Shown: positions 8,955 through 17,814 of the stretch, piece after piece
Numbering within the stretch: the stretch's first letter is position 1
How the letters are laid out: every line of letters begins with the position of its first letter
Source of the DNA: Mesobacillus harenae
GTDB taxonomy: Bacteria > Bacillota > Bacilli > Bacillales > Cytobacillaceae
Reading direction: 5' to 3'
Length of the DNA: 64,000 bases
NCBI RefSeq assembly: GCF_013343715.1
Contig: NZ_JABUNR010000025.1
Span: 1 to 64,000, forward strand
Notes under the pieces: model-generated
Told to the model about the DNA's origin: nothing
Seen by the model: only the letters and a program-made list of their open reading frames with translations
Database searches by the model: none
Translations under genes and position numbers: made by a program

Positions 8955-9593
8955 ATGTCAGGGAAAATAGATTCTTCATTGCTGCTCTCAGCAACTCAGC
9001 AGGTTAGGCAGGTAAATAGTTCAGGATCACTTGGGAAAGATGATTTTCTTAAAATTCTAATGACTCAGCTTCAAAACCAAGATCCGATGAACCCGATGCA
9101 AGACAAAGACTTTGTTGCACAAATGGCGACTTTTTCATCGCTGGAGCAAATGACAAACATGGGAAAGTCGATGGAACGATTTGTCCAGGCAGAAGAACAA
9201 AATAAATTAATCTCTTATTCTCAGTTTGTCGGAAAAGAAATAACCTATCACAAACCATCAGAGAACAGCGAACAGGGGACTGGGGTTCTGCAAGAAGGAA
9301 CGGGCAGGGTTGCATCAATCCAGTTTAAAAACAACAATGTCGAATTTTTACTCGAGGATGGCACAGCATTGGAGCCAAGTAATATTTCGAAGGTCAATGA
9401 AACTGATTCCGGGAGTCAGCTTCTTCAAGCAAGCATGCTGATTGGGAAAACGGTCACATATACAGATGTTAATAAACAAGAGATAAAAGCGGCTATCCAA
9501 TCTGTCAGCTTGAAGGATGGGAAGACTCTTTTTCAGCTAAATGATGAACAAAGCACGAGCATCCGTTCATCGCAATTTTTGAAAATAGAATAA
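8955..9593 (+). CDS. flgD: Hook capping protein FlgD
   Basis: Scaffold cap that orders hook subunit assembly. The N-terminal conserved block GKDDFLKILMTQLQNQDP and MQDKDFVAQMATFSSLEQM identify the family; the C-terminal half is the variable FlgD beta region (212 residues). A GTG at 8946 is in frame, but AGGTGAT at 8944-8950 is placed to serve ATG 8955, so I use 8955. Starts right after fliK. Confidence 0.94.
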   Translation: MSGKIDSSLLLSATQQVRQVNSSGSLGKDDFLKILMTQLQNQDPMNPMQDKDFVAQMATFSSLEQMTNMGKSMERFVQAEEQNKLISYSQFVGKEITYHKPSENSEQGTGVLQEGTGRVASIQFKNNNVEFLLEDGTALEPSNISKVNETDSGSQLLQASMLIGKTVTYTDVNKQEIKAAIQSVSLKDGKTLFQLNDEQSTSIRSSQFLKIE

Positions 9594-9608
9594 CAAAGGA
9601 TGGGTGGT

Positions 9609-9998
9609 ATGGACAAATCAGTTTTTCGGCCGACCCACTCGCAGTCATTAAATGCTGCAGCACCCTTTCGACCTTCTAAATCAAAACAGCCAAATTTCGC
9701 TCCATTTTCTGCGCATCTCCAATCAGCTGTCAGCCAATCGAAACTGACCGTCAGCAAACATGCCGAAGAGCGGCTCAGACAAAGGGGAATCGAAATTCAC
9801 CCGGAGCATTGGAAGCAAATTGAAGACAAGGTTAAAGAAGCAAAAGGAATGGGGATTTCAGATTCACTCGTTTTGTTAAAGGATGCAGCGTTAATTGTCA
9901 GCGCGAAGAACAATACAGTCATAACGGCAATGAACCGAAAGGAAGCTTCCGGACAAATATTCACAAATATAAACGGCACAATCGTGCTCGAAACTTAA
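9609..9998 (+). CDS. Flagellar operon protein, TIGR02530 type, function unknown
   Basis: 129 residues. The N-terminal third is polar and probably disordered. The C-terminal part (HAEERLRQRGIEI, LLKDAALIVSAKNNTVITAM, IFTNINGTIVL) matches what I know as the TIGR02530 'flagellar operon protein' family, found between flgD and flgE in several Bacilli but not in the B. subtilis operon as I recall it. No biochemical role is established. Start choice: ATG 9609 has AAAGGA eight bases upstream, whereas ATG 9600 overlaps that same site. Confidence 0.85.
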   Translation: MDKSVFRPTHSQSLNAAAPFRPSKSKQPNFAPFSAHLQSAVSQSKLTVSKHAEERLRQRGIEIHPEHWKQIEDKVKEAKGMGISDSLVLLKDAALIVSAKNNTVITAMNRKEASGQIFTNINGTIVLET

Positions 9999-10068
9999 CA
10001 TAGGCTGGACCATACAGGAGGCCTAAGCTGCCGACCGACAGAAGCAGCTTATCTAAGGAGGAAAACAA

Positions 10069-10905
10069 ATGTTACGTTCAATGTATTCCGGGATTAGCGG
10101 AATGAAAAACTTTCAGACAAAGCTTGATGTTATCGGCAACAATATTGCCAATGTAAATACTTTCGGCTACAAAAAAGGCCGTGTGACGTTTAAGGACATG
10201 GTAAGCCAGACAATTTCAGGCGCCACAGCACCTAATCCAAATGTTGCTGGTGGTATTAACCCTAAACAAGTCGGCTTAGGCTCGCAGATTTCAGCGATTG
10301 ACACTGTAGATACACAAGGAAGCCTTCAGACAACCGGGCGAGTTTTAGATGTCGGCATCCAAGGTGACGGTTATTTTATGGTACAAAAGGATGGCAGCAC
10401 CTTTTATACAAGAGCAGGGAACTTTTATTTGGACAACACCGGGAATCTGGTAACAAGCAATGGAGAATTTGTTTTGGGACAGAATGAACAACCCATTGTA
10501 ATTCCAGGAGGAGAACAAACCCCAGGGGGAGATCCAGTCCCAGGGGTAGACCAAATTGAAAGCCTAAGCATTGGAAGTGACGGGAAAATTTCCTGGGTAA
10601 TTGGCGGTGAGCTGAATGATACTCCTCCAGTAATAGGAATTGCCAGGTTTGCCAATAACGGAGGCCTTGAAAAAGCAGGAGATAACCTGTATAGAGAAAC
10701 GACGAATTCAGGGATCCCAATTGCTAAAAACCCTGGGGCAGAAGGAGCAGGTGTTTTAATTTCCGGTGCTTTAGAGATGTCCAACGTTGACCTATCTGAA
10801 GAATTTACTGAAATGATTACAGCTCAGCGCGGATTTCAAGCCAACACAAGGATTATAACGACTTCTGATGAAATCCTTCAGGAGCTTGTCAACTTAAAAC
10901 GCTAA
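10069..10905 (+). CDS. flgE: Flagellar hook protein FlgE (short Bacillus type)
   Basis: Hook subunit or FlgE/FlgG-class axial protein of 278 residues. The N terminus MLRSMYSGISGMKNFQTKL and NNIANVNTFGYKK are the axial-protein signature, and the C terminus ANTRIITTSDEILQELVNLK is the packing helix. It is much shorter than the enterobacterial hook protein but matches the roughly 264-residue B. subtilis FlgE; some databases label such proteins FlgG. AGGAGG precedes the ATG. Confidence 0.93.
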   Translation: MLRSMYSGISGMKNFQTKLDVIGNNIANVNTFGYKKGRVTFKDMVSQTISGATAPNPNVAGGINPKQVGLGSQISAIDTVDTQGSLQTTGRVLDVGIQGDGYFMVQKDGSTFYTRAGNFYLDNTGNLVTSNGEFVLGQNEQPIVIPGGEQTPGGDPVPGVDQIESLSIGSDGKISWVIGGELNDTPPVIGIARFANNGGLEKAGDNLYRETTNSGIPIAKNPGAEGAGVLISGALEMSNVDLSEEFTEMITAQRGFQANTRIITTSDEILQELVNLKR

Positions 10906-10909
10906 TTAG

Positions 10910-10967
10910 AGGAGGGGCAGAGCTAAAGGCTTGATAAAGTTCTTTAGCCTCTGCAAAAAAAACTGTG
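10910..10967 (+). promoter_or_regulatory. Shine-Dalgarno separated from the swrD start by a hairpin
   Basis: AGGAGG lies at 10910-10915, but the swrD GTG is at 10965, far too distant for normal initiation. Between them, 10917-10928 can pair with 10942-10954 (12 base pairs, one bulged C at 10948). If the stem forms, AGGAGG ends up about 11 unpaired nucleotides from the GTG. No other ribosome site is visible near the GTG. The structure is seen in the sequence; the role in initiation is inferred. Confidence 0.5.
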
Positions 10968-11186
10968 ATAAGAGTGACGAAATTAAATGGAAAATCATTC
11001 AGGCTAAATGCGTTATTCATAGAAATGGTTGAGTCCTTCCCCGATACGACCATTACTTTATCCAACGGGAAGAAATTCGTTGTAACAGAAACTGAGGATC
11101 AGGTTGTCTGCTTAATGAGGGAATTCTACCAATCTGTCAGCCTGTTAGGAAGACCAAAATTGGGGGATGAGGATAATGAAGAATAG
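10965..11186 (+). CDS. swrD: FlbD-family protein SwrD (YlzI)
   Basis: 73 residues matching the small FlbD family (MIRVTKLNGKSFRLNALFIE...ITLSNGKKFVV). In B. subtilis SwrD (YlzI) increases flagellar motor power and is needed for swarming. GTG 10965 starts the canonical MI-VT-LNG pattern; GTG 10974 would remove conserved residues. There is no adjacent Shine-Dalgarno; see the hairpin entry just upstream. The end overlaps fliL by 11 bases. Confidence 0.9.
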   Translation: MIRVTKLNGKSFRLNALFIEMVESFPDTTITLSNGKKFVVTETEDQVVCLMREFYQSVSLLGRPKLGDEDNEE

Positions 11187-11604
11187 CAAACTGCTGACGA
11201 TTATGGTCAGCCTGCTAATTGCAATTTCACTTATAGGGGCGGCCGCGGTCGTGACCGTCCTAAAAGTAACAGGGGAAACACAGGGGAAAGAACCTTCCAT
11301 TGATGATGTTCTTGAAGCATCAGTTGATATTCCACAGATCACGACAAACTTGGCAAGCGGGGATTTTATCCGGATTTCCTTCAAAATCCAGACGGATAGC
11401 AAGGATGCCAAAGAGGAGCTAGAAAAAAGAGATTTCCAAGTTAAGAATGTGATTATTCACGAACTGTCAGAGAAAAACAACGACGAACTCCAAGGTAAAG
11501 AGGGCAAACAAAATTTGGAGGATGTTTTAAAGAGTAAGCTGAATGAAATTATGCAGGATGGACAAGTAGTCAAAGTTTACATCACAGAATCTCTCCTCCA
11601 ATAA
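11176..11604 (+). CDS. fliL: Flagellar basal body-associated protein FliL
   Basis: Single-pass membrane protein that rings the stator and supports motor function. 142 residues, with a short N-terminal cytoplasmic stretch, membrane helix about 6-27 (LLTIMVSLLIAISLIGAAAVV), and the extracytoplasmic FliL domain (IPQITTNLASGDFIRISFKIQTDS, VLKSKLNEIM, VYITESLLQ). Start: ATG 11176 (MKNSKLL) resembles known FliL starts and has GGGGG at 11162-11166; ATG 11167 would add three residues and sits directly against that site. Confidence 0.92.
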   Translation: MKNSKLLTIMVSLLIAISLIGAAAVVTVLKVTGETQGKEPSIDDVLEASVDIPQITTNLASGDFIRISFKIQTDSKDAKEELEKRDFQVKNVIIHELSEKNNDELQGKEGKQNLEDVLKSKLNEIMQDGQVVKVYITESLLQ

Positions 11605-11645
11605 CATACATTGAACATCATATTAGAGACGGAGGTGAGGCTACA

Positions 11646-12644
11646 TTGTCAGGAGAGGTATTATCTCAAAACGAAATAGATGCACTTTTATCGGCATTAT
11701 CCACTGGTGAAATGGATGCTGATGAACTAAAAAAAGAGGAATCGGAAAAAAGGGTTAAGGTTTATGATTTTAAACGGGCACTCAGGTTTTCCAAGGATCA
11801 AATCCGCAGCCTGACGAGAATCCATGAGAACTTTGCCAGATTGATGACGACTTTCTTTTCAGCTCAGCTAAGAACCTATATCCAAATTAATGTCGCATCG
11901 GCTGATCAAATTCCTTATGAAGAGTTTATCCGTTCGATTCCCAAAATGACCATTTTGAATGTTTTTGATGTCACTCCGCTCGAAGGCCGAATTTTAATGG
12001 AGGTCAATCCTAATATTGCCTATGCCATGATGGACAGGCTGATGGGCGGCCGGGGAGCCAGCGTAAACAAAGTAGAGAGTCTAACGGAGATTGAGACGAA
12101 AATCATGTCGAATATGTTTGAACGGGCATTCGAAAACTTTCGGGAGGCCTGGAGAAGTATTTCAGAAATTGAACCTCAGCTCTCAGAGTTTGAGGTCAAC
12201 CCGCAGTTTTTACAGATGGTCTCTCCAAATGAAACCGTAGTTGTCATTTCATTGAACATAACAATCGGGGAAATTAGTGGAATGATGAATATATGTATTC
12301 CGCATATGGTACTAGAACCAATTATCCCAAAATTATCTGTTCGGTATTGGATGCAGTCCGAACAAAAAGAAAGAGAGCCGCAGGTACTCGCTTTGCTGGA
12401 AAAAGAAATCCATAAAGCGGATGTCCCAATTATTGCTGAGCTGGGTTCATCAGATATCAGCATTCAGGACTTTTTAATGCTTGATGAAGGAGACGTTATC
12501 GAACTAAACCAGCAGGTGGGCCAGTCTCTAGTAATAAAAGTGGGGGAAATCCCAAAATTTTTGGGACAGCCTGGTAAGGTAAATAAAAGATTGGCTGTTC
12601 AAGTTCTTGAAACAATAAAGGGAGGAGACGACGATGATGAGTGA
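11646..12644 (+). CDS. fliM: Flagellar motor switch protein FliM
   Basis: C-ring protein that binds phosphorylated CheY. The N-terminal peptide VLSQNEIDALLSAL is the CheY-P binding segment, followed by the CheC-like middle domain (YIQINVASADQIPYEEFI, MMDRLMGGRG) and a C-terminal SpoA domain (ISIQDFLMLDEGDVIELNQ). 332 residues, family length. Start is TTG 11646 after GGAGGTGAGG. Overlaps fliY by 11 bases. Confidence 0.97.
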   Translation: MSGEVLSQNEIDALLSALSTGEMDADELKKEESEKRVKVYDFKRALRFSKDQIRSLTRIHENFARLMTTFFSAQLRTYIQINVASADQIPYEEFIRSIPKMTILNVFDVTPLEGRILMEVNPNIAYAMMDRLMGGRGASVNKVESLTEIETKIMSNMFERAFENFREAWRSISEIEPQLSEFEVNPQFLQMVSPNETVVVISLNITIGEISGMMNICIPHMVLEPIIPKLSVRYWMQSEQKEREPQVLALLEKEIHKADVPIIAELGSSDISIQDFLMLDEGDVIELNQQVGQSLVIKVGEIPKFLGQPGKVNKRLAVQVLETIKGGDDDDE

Positions 12645-13869
12645 TGACATGCTTTCTCAAGATGAAATAGATGCACTTCTTAGAGGAACCGATACAGATT
12701 ATGAGGAAGTGGACAACAGTTACAGCGTCGACGAGTACTTTTCTTATATGGAGCGCGACACATTAGGAGAGATTGGAAACATCTCGTTTGGCAGCTCAGC
12801 AACAGCTTTGTCAACGCTGCTGAATCAAAAGGTCGAAATTACAACACCTACTGTTACTGTCGTGCACCGGTCCAAGCTTCCTGAGGAATTTCCCGACCCA
12901 TATGTTGCAGTCCAGGTCCATTATACAGAAGGATTTACTGGAAGTAATCTGCTCGTTGTCCAGCAGAGAGATGCTGAAATTATTGCTGATCTAATGCTTG
13001 GGGGAGATGGGGAGAACCCGAACCAACTTTTGGATGATATACATTTAAGTGCTGTTCAGGAGGCAATGAATCAGATGATGGGCTCCGCTGCTACGTCGAT
13101 GTCGACTGTTTTTAGCAAAAGAGTCGACATTTCACCTCCAGCCATCAACCTGCTCAATGTCTTAGAGGGAGAAGGTACAGAACGAATCCCCCAGAATGAT
13201 ATTCTGGTAAAGGTTTCATTCGCACTTAAGATTGGCAGTTTAATTGATTCAAGTATTATGCAGCTGCTGCCAATTGACTTTGCCAAGGACCTGGTAGATC
13301 AGCTGTTAAACCCTAGTGATCCTGATCGTGGAATCCCACAGGAATACAGACCTGAACCACCCAAGCAGCCGTCCGGTAATCCGGCAGCGGAGCATGGCCA
13401 GCCTGGCACAGTAAATTACCCTTTGCACTCTGAACCGGAATATCCCATCCAGCCTCCCGCGTATCAGACTGGCAGGGGACAAGAAGGATCAGGCACGCAG
13501 CATTTTGGACACAGTCAGTCGTATGGGTCAACAGCAGGCCATCAGCCTAGCGTGCAAACAGCAGAGTTTTCAAGCTTTGAGCCCTATCAAACTCAACAGC
13601 CTGCGGGAACGAAAAACCTCAATATGCTGCTGGACATTCCGCTTCAGGTAACAGTCGAGCTTGGCCGGACAAAAAGGTCGGTAAAAGAAATCTTGGAGTT
13701 ATCATCGGGATCTATCATAGAACTGGATAAACTTGCTGGTGAGCCTGTAGATATTTTGGTAAACAGCCGGCTGATAGCTAAAGGAGAAGTTGTTGTAATT
13801 GATGAAAATTTTGGAGTTCGGGTTACCGATATTATTAGTCAAACTGACCGAATCAAAAAATTACGATAA
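12634..13869 (+). CDS. fliY: Flagellar motor switch phosphatase FliY
   Basis: Gram-positive switch protein that combines a FliN-type C-ring role with CheY-P phosphatase activity. 411 residues: CheY-P binding peptide (MLSQDEIDALLRG), a CheC-like domain with two phosphatase motifs (LGEIGNISFGSSATAL and AVQEAMNQMMGSAATSM), a Pro/Gln/Gly-rich linker at about 232-325, and the C-terminal SpoA/FliN domain (LDIPLQVTVELGRTKRSVKEI). GGAGGA at 12621-12626 favours ATG 12634 over ATG 12637. Confidence 0.96.
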   Translation: MMSDDMLSQDEIDALLRGTDTDYEEVDNSYSVDEYFSYMERDTLGEIGNISFGSSATALSTLLNQKVEITTPTVTVVHRSKLPEEFPDPYVAVQVHYTEGFTGSNLLVVQQRDAEIIADLMLGGDGENPNQLLDDIHLSAVQEAMNQMMGSAATSMSTVFSKRVDISPPAINLLNVLEGEGTERIPQNDILVKVSFALKIGSLIDSSIMQLLPIDFAKDLVDQLLNPSDPDRGIPQEYRPEPPKQPSGNPAAEHGQPGTVNYPLHSEPEYPIQPPAYQTGRGQEGSGTQHFGHSQSYGSTAGHQPSVQTAEFSSFEPYQTQQPAGTKNLNMLLDIPLQVTVELGRTKRSVKEILELSSGSIIELDKLAGEPVDILVNSRLIAKGEVVVIDENFGVRVTDIISQTDRIKKLR

Positions 13870-13887
13870 AAACACGGAGGTACGATT

Positions 13888-14250
13888 GTGGGAAAAAGAA
13901 TTCTAGTTGTGGATGATGCCGCTTTTATGCGGATGATGATAAAAGATATACTCACGAAAAACGGATTCGAAGTGGTGGCTGAAGCTGCTGATGGTTTCCA
14001 GGCTATTGAAAAATATAAGGAGTTTCATCCAGATCTTGTTACCATGGATATCACAATGCCAGAAATGGACGGGATCACTTCATTAAAAGAGATAAAAAAA
14101 TTAAACCCTAATGCAAAGGTAATTATGTGCTCTGCAATGGGGCAGCAGGCTATGGTAATTGATGCAATTCAGGCTGGAGCGAAGGACTTTATCGTAAAGC
14201 CTTTTCAAGCCGACAGAGTTATAGAAGCCATTTCAAAGACATTGGGATAA
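13888..14250 (+). CDS. cheY: Chemotaxis response regulator CheY
   Basis: Single receiver domain of 120 residues, phosphorylated by CheA; CheY-P binds FliM/FliY. The acidic pocket is D9/D10, the phosphoacceptor is D54 (TMDITMPEMDG), with the conserved T/S at CSAMG and the Lys at KPF. GTG start with CGGAGGT upstream. Its position between fliY and fliZ is the usual one in Bacillus. Confidence 0.97.
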   Translation: MGKRILVVDDAAFMRMMIKDILTKNGFEVVAEAADGFQAIEKYKEFHPDLVTMDITMPEMDGITSLKEIKKLNPNAKVIMCSAMGQQAMVIDAIQAGAKDFIVKPFQADRVIEAISKTLG

Positions 14251-14275
14251 AGATTACATTAGAGGGTGCGGCACA

Positions 14276-14938
14276 GTGCAAAAGTTTTTTTACCTGACAA
14301 GAATATTACTGCTAGCAGCAGCCGTACTAATTGGCCCTGCACAAGCAACAGGGGCTGAAGATTTAAACAACAGTGTGAAAGATTATTTCAATCAGCCTGA
14401 AAATGAAAAGAATGCAGACTCCGAACTACAGTCAGAGGATCAAAGCATCACTGAACAAGCTCAAGTAGGAGTCACATTCAGCGACATACTTAGAATGATT
14501 GTGGCAACTGTTTTTGTTGTAGGCCTCTTGTACTTTTTGCTTAAATTTATGAATAAAAGAAGTGCTTCATATAAGAGTTCCCAGCTTGTTGAGAACCTTG
14601 GCGGCACAAGTCTCGGGGCCAATAAGTCGGTCCAGATTGTCAAAGCGGGGAGCAGGCTGTTTGTTGTCGGAGTTGGCGAGGATATCAATCTATTAAAAGA
14701 AATAGATGACCCTGAGGAATACCAGCAAATTCTAACAGATTATAACCAACGAATGGACCAGAATATCCAGCCAGGCGACGTAATAACTAAATGGATAAAG
14801 AAAATGAAATCGGGAGCTTCAGAGACAAGCCGCAAACATCAATTTTCTACTCTATTTCAAACCGAATTAGACGAAATGTCTAAAGGGAGACAAAAAGCTT
14901 TTGATGACCTAGAGAAGAAAGGGCCCGAAGAACAATGA
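14276..14938 (+). CDS. fliZ: Flagellar biosynthetic protein FliZ/FliO
   Basis: Export-gate assembly protein of the FliO family, called FliZ in B. subtilis. 220 residues: an N-terminal signal-like helix (LTRILLLAAAVLIGPAQATGA), an acidic extracytoplasmic stretch, a membrane helix at about 68-88 (ILRMIVATVFVVGLLYFLLK), and the FliO cytoplasmic domain (GGTSLGANKSVQIVKAGSR). GTG 14276 is preceded by AGAGGGTG. Overlaps fliP (ATGA). Confidence 0.92.
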   Translation: MQKFFYLTRILLLAAAVLIGPAQATGAEDLNNSVKDYFNQPENEKNADSELQSEDQSITEQAQVGVTFSDILRMIVATVFVVGLLYFLLKFMNKRSASYKSSQLVENLGGTSLGANKSVQIVKAGSRLFVVGVGEDINLLKEIDDPEEYQQILTDYNQRMDQNIQPGDVITKWIKKMKSGASETSRKHQFSTLFQTELDEMSKGRQKAFDDLEKKGPEEQ

Positions 14939-15600
14939 ACGAATTTATGGAGTTTTTTAACAGCAGCGCTCCCGAAAACGTATCAACCTCAGTAAAACTG
15001 ATGCTGCTGTTGACAGTAATGTCCCTTGCTCCAAGCATTTTGATTTTAATGACTAGTTTTACACGGATTGTGATCGTTCTGTCGTTTGTCAGAACCGCAC
15101 TTGCTACCCAGCAAATGCCTCCCAACCAGGTCATTATTGGTTTATCGCTATTTTTAACATTCTTTATAATGGCACCAGTCTTTCAAGAAGTAAATGAGCA
15201 GGCTTTAACTCCGCTCTTTAATGAAGAAATTAACCTTGAAGAAGCATATGAACAAGCCGCAATACCCTTTAAAGAGTTTATGAGTGCGCATACACGGCAA
15301 AAGGATTTGGCTTTGTTTCTTGATTATATGGGGGCGGACCAGCCAGAGTCCATTCAGGATATTCCTTTAACTGCGCTCGTTCCAGCCTTTGCAATTAGTG
15401 AAATTAAAACAGCATTTCAAATTGGATTTATGATTTTTATTCCGTTTTTAGTTATAGATATGGTTGTGGCAAGCGTCCTGATGTCCATGGGGATGATGAT
15501 GCTGCCTCCGGTAATGATCTCACTTCCTTTTAAAATTTTACTGTTCGTACTTGTTGATGGATGGTATTTGGTTGTGAAGTCTCTACTACAAAGTTTTTAA
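14935..15600 (+). CDS. fliP: Flagellar export gate protein FliP
   Basis: Core subunit of the FliP5-FliQ4-FliR1 export gate in the MS-ring pore. 221 residues with four hydrophobic segments and the family motifs SFTRIVIVLSFVRTALATQQ and PFLVIDMVVASVLMSMGMMM. It lacks the long cleaved signal peptide of enterobacterial FliP, as is usual for Bacillus. The start overlaps the fliZ stop. Confidence 0.97.
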   Translation: MNEFMEFFNSSAPENVSTSVKLMLLLTVMSLAPSILILMTSFTRIVIVLSFVRTALATQQMPPNQVIIGLSLFLTFFIMAPVFQEVNEQALTPLFNEEINLEEAYEQAAIPFKEFMSAHTRQKDLALFLDYMGADQPESIQDIPLTALVPAFAISEIKTAFQIGFMIFIPFLVIDMVVASVLMSMGMMMLPPVMISLPFKILLFVLVDGWYLVVKSLLQSF

Positions 15601-15614
15601 GCAGGTGATGATAA

Positions 15615-15884
15615 ATGACACCGGAAACGGTCATTTCGATTGCAGAGCAAGGCATTTTAATAGTTTTGTTGATATCCGGCCCTTTGCTTCTTCTGGCTCT
15701 TATTGTTGGTTTGGTTGTCAGTATTTTTCAGGCGACCACTCAGATCCAAGAACAGACACTGGCTTTTGTGCCGAAAATTGTTGCTGTGCTGCTTGGAGTC
15801 GTCTTTTTTGGACCTTGGATGCTAAGCCATATGCTTTCTTATGCAAACGAGATTTTTTCAAACTTAACGAGATATGTAGGCTGA
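15615..15884 (+). CDS. fliQ: Flagellar export gate protein FliQ
   Basis: 89-residue protein with two membrane helices (about 13-36 and 50-72) and the conserved segment FQATTQIQEQTLAFVPKI. Part of the export gate with FliP and FliR. AGGTGATG precedes ATG 15615. Confidence 0.96.
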   Translation: MTPETVISIAEQGILIVLLISGPLLLLALIVGLVVSIFQATTQIQEQTLAFVPKIVAVLLGVVFFGPWMLSHMLSYANEIFSNLTRYVG

Positions 15885-15888
15885 TAAT

Positions 15889-16665
15889 ATGCTAGATTTT
15901 TTGCCGGCATTACCGGCGTTCCTGCTCATATTTGTAAGGGTTACGTCATTCTTTCTGATATTGCCGATCTATTCACACCGAGCCATTCCGGCTTCGCATA
16001 AAATTGGCTTAGGCTTTTTTCTGGCATGGATTATGTTTTACACAATTGACGCGCCTGTTTTTGAGATTGACGGCGCTTATTATTTACTGATTATAAAAGA
16101 AGCCTTAGTCGGTATCTTTGTCGGTTTTATTGCGAGCATGATTTTATCTGCTGTACAAATTGCTGGCGGGTTTATTGACTTTCAGATGGGATTCGCCATT
16201 GCCAATGTCATTGATCCTCAGACAGGTGCCCAAAGCCCGCTTACTGGCCAATACTTGTATACGATTACCCTTCTTTTTTTACTAACCGTCAACGGGCATC
16301 ATCTGCTTCTTGATGGGATTTTTCACAGCTATCAATTTATTCCGATTGATCAGGCGTGGATTGCGATTAGCCATGCTAACACAGCAGAATTTATGGTAAA
16401 AGCCTTTAATTCAATGTTCATTATTGCTTTCCAAATGTCCATTCCGGTTGTCGGGAGCCTGTTTCTTGTTGATGTTGCACTGGGGATTGTCGCGAGAACA
16501 GTACCTCAGTTAAATGTATTCGTAGTTGGCCTGCCGTTGAAAATAGGTGTCAGCTTTATCGTTTTAATCGCTGTAATGGGGATTATGATGGCGGTCGTTT
16601 CAGACCTGTTTGCTGTAATGCTGCGCTCAATGAGAGGGCTTATGCAGCTGTTTGGAGGAGCTTAA
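15889..16665 (+). CDS. fliR: Flagellar export gate protein FliR
   Basis: 258-residue polytopic protein with about six hydrophobic helices and FliR motifs (SILQIAGG-like AVQIAGGFIDFQMGFAIANV and VARTVPQLNVFVVGLPLKI). Single-copy gate subunit that caps FliP/FliQ. It starts 4 bases after the fliQ stop, without a strong ribosome site of its own, suggesting coupling to fliQ. Confidence 0.96.
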   Translation: MLDFLPALPAFLLIFVRVTSFFLILPIYSHRAIPASHKIGLGFFLAWIMFYTIDAPVFEIDGAYYLLIIKEALVGIFVGFIASMILSAVQIAGGFIDFQMGFAIANVIDPQTGAQSPLTGQYLYTITLLFLLTVNGHHLLLDGIFHSYQFIPIDQAWIAISHANTAEFMVKAFNSMFIIAFQMSIPVVGSLFLVDVALGIVARTVPQLNVFVVGLPLKIGVSFIVLIAVMGIMMAVVSDLFAVMLRSMRGLMQLFGGA

Positions 16666-17751
16666 GTGAAGAAATTAGCACTGGATCTGCAATTTTTTGC
16701 AGGAGAAAAAACAGAAAAAGCCACCCCGAAAAAGCGGCAGGATTCACGAAAAAAGGGGCAGGTAGCCAAAAGCCAGGATGTTAATACTGCCTTTGTCCTG
16801 CTATCCGTGTTTCTATTTCTGTTTTTTGCAGGCAGTTTCATGTTTGGCAAGCTGGTCAATCTTTTTCAGCATAGCTTTCGTGAATACATGCTTATGGAGC
16901 TTACAGAAAAAAACATAGAGGTTCTAACCATTGAAATATTGATGGAACTGGTTATTATTCTAGGTCCGATAATGGTTGTTGCTATGATTGGCGGTGTTGC
17001 CGCGAACTATTTACAGGTTGGGGTGTTGTTCTCTACTGAAGCGATTCAAATGAAGCTTGAAAAAATCGACCCGATTAAAGGCTTTAAACGGATTTTTTCA
17101 GTCAGAGCTCTTGTCGAAATGATTAAATCTATTCTTAAAATAGCATTTGTCAGCGTTATAACCTTTTCAGTTATTTGGTTAAGAATCGATGAAATATTAA
17201 CGCTTTCCTATAAATCAGTAGGCTCAGCATTAATTATCCTTTCCAGCCTGACTGTGCAAATGGGCTTGTTTGCATCAGCAGCATTACTTTGCTTATCTGT
17301 TCTTGATTACATGTATCAAAAATATGATTTTGAAAAAAACATTCGAATGTCAAAGCAGGATTTAAAGAATGAGTATAAAAGCATTGAGGGCGACCCGTTA
17401 ATTAAATCCAAAATTAAGCAAAGACAACGTGAAATGGCAATGAGAAGAATGATGCAGGAAGTTCCAAAAGCAGATGTAGTAATCACAAATCCAACTCACT
17501 TTGCTATTGCACTCAAATATGATGATGAACGGTCAGATGCTCCGATTGTTGTGGCTAAAGGTGTTGATTTTGTTGCTCAAAAAATCAAATTGATTGCAAA
17601 AGAAAATGAAGTAGTCATGATTGAAAATCGGCCGCTGGCAAGGTCCTTGTACAGCCAGGCTGAAATTGGCGACAGCATACCTGAGGAGTTTTTCAAAGCA
17701 GTTGCAGAGATTCTTGCTTACGTATACAGGACAAAAGACAAGGCTTTGTGA
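16666..17751 (+). CDS. flhB: Flagellar export switch protein FlhB
   Basis: Controls the change from hook to filament export. 361 residues: an N-terminal GEKTEKATPKKRQDSRKKGQ segment, four membrane helices, and the cytoplasmic domain with the autocleavage motif NPTH (N275-P276). GTG start directly after the fliR stop, with GGAGGAG upstream. The C-terminal residues (MIENRPLARSLY) are also conserved. Confidence 0.97.
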   Translation: MKKLALDLQFFAGEKTEKATPKKRQDSRKKGQVAKSQDVNTAFVLLSVFLFLFFAGSFMFGKLVNLFQHSFREYMLMELTEKNIEVLTIEILMELVIILGPIMVVAMIGGVAANYLQVGVLFSTEAIQMKLEKIDPIKGFKRIFSVRALVEMIKSILKIAFVSVITFSVIWLRIDEILTLSYKSVGSALIILSSLTVQMGLFASAALLCLSVLDYMYQKYDFEKNIRMSKQDLKNEYKSIEGDPLIKSKIKQRQREMAMRRMMQEVPKADVVITNPTHFAIALKYDDERSDAPIVVAKGVDFVAQKIKLIAKENEVVMIENRPLARSLYSQAEIGDSIPEEFFKAVAEILAYVYRTKDKAL

Positions 17752-17814
17752 TAAAGGCATCAATATACATTCTGGCATGTATCACATTTAAAGCTGGGTA
17801 AGGAGAGAAACAGT

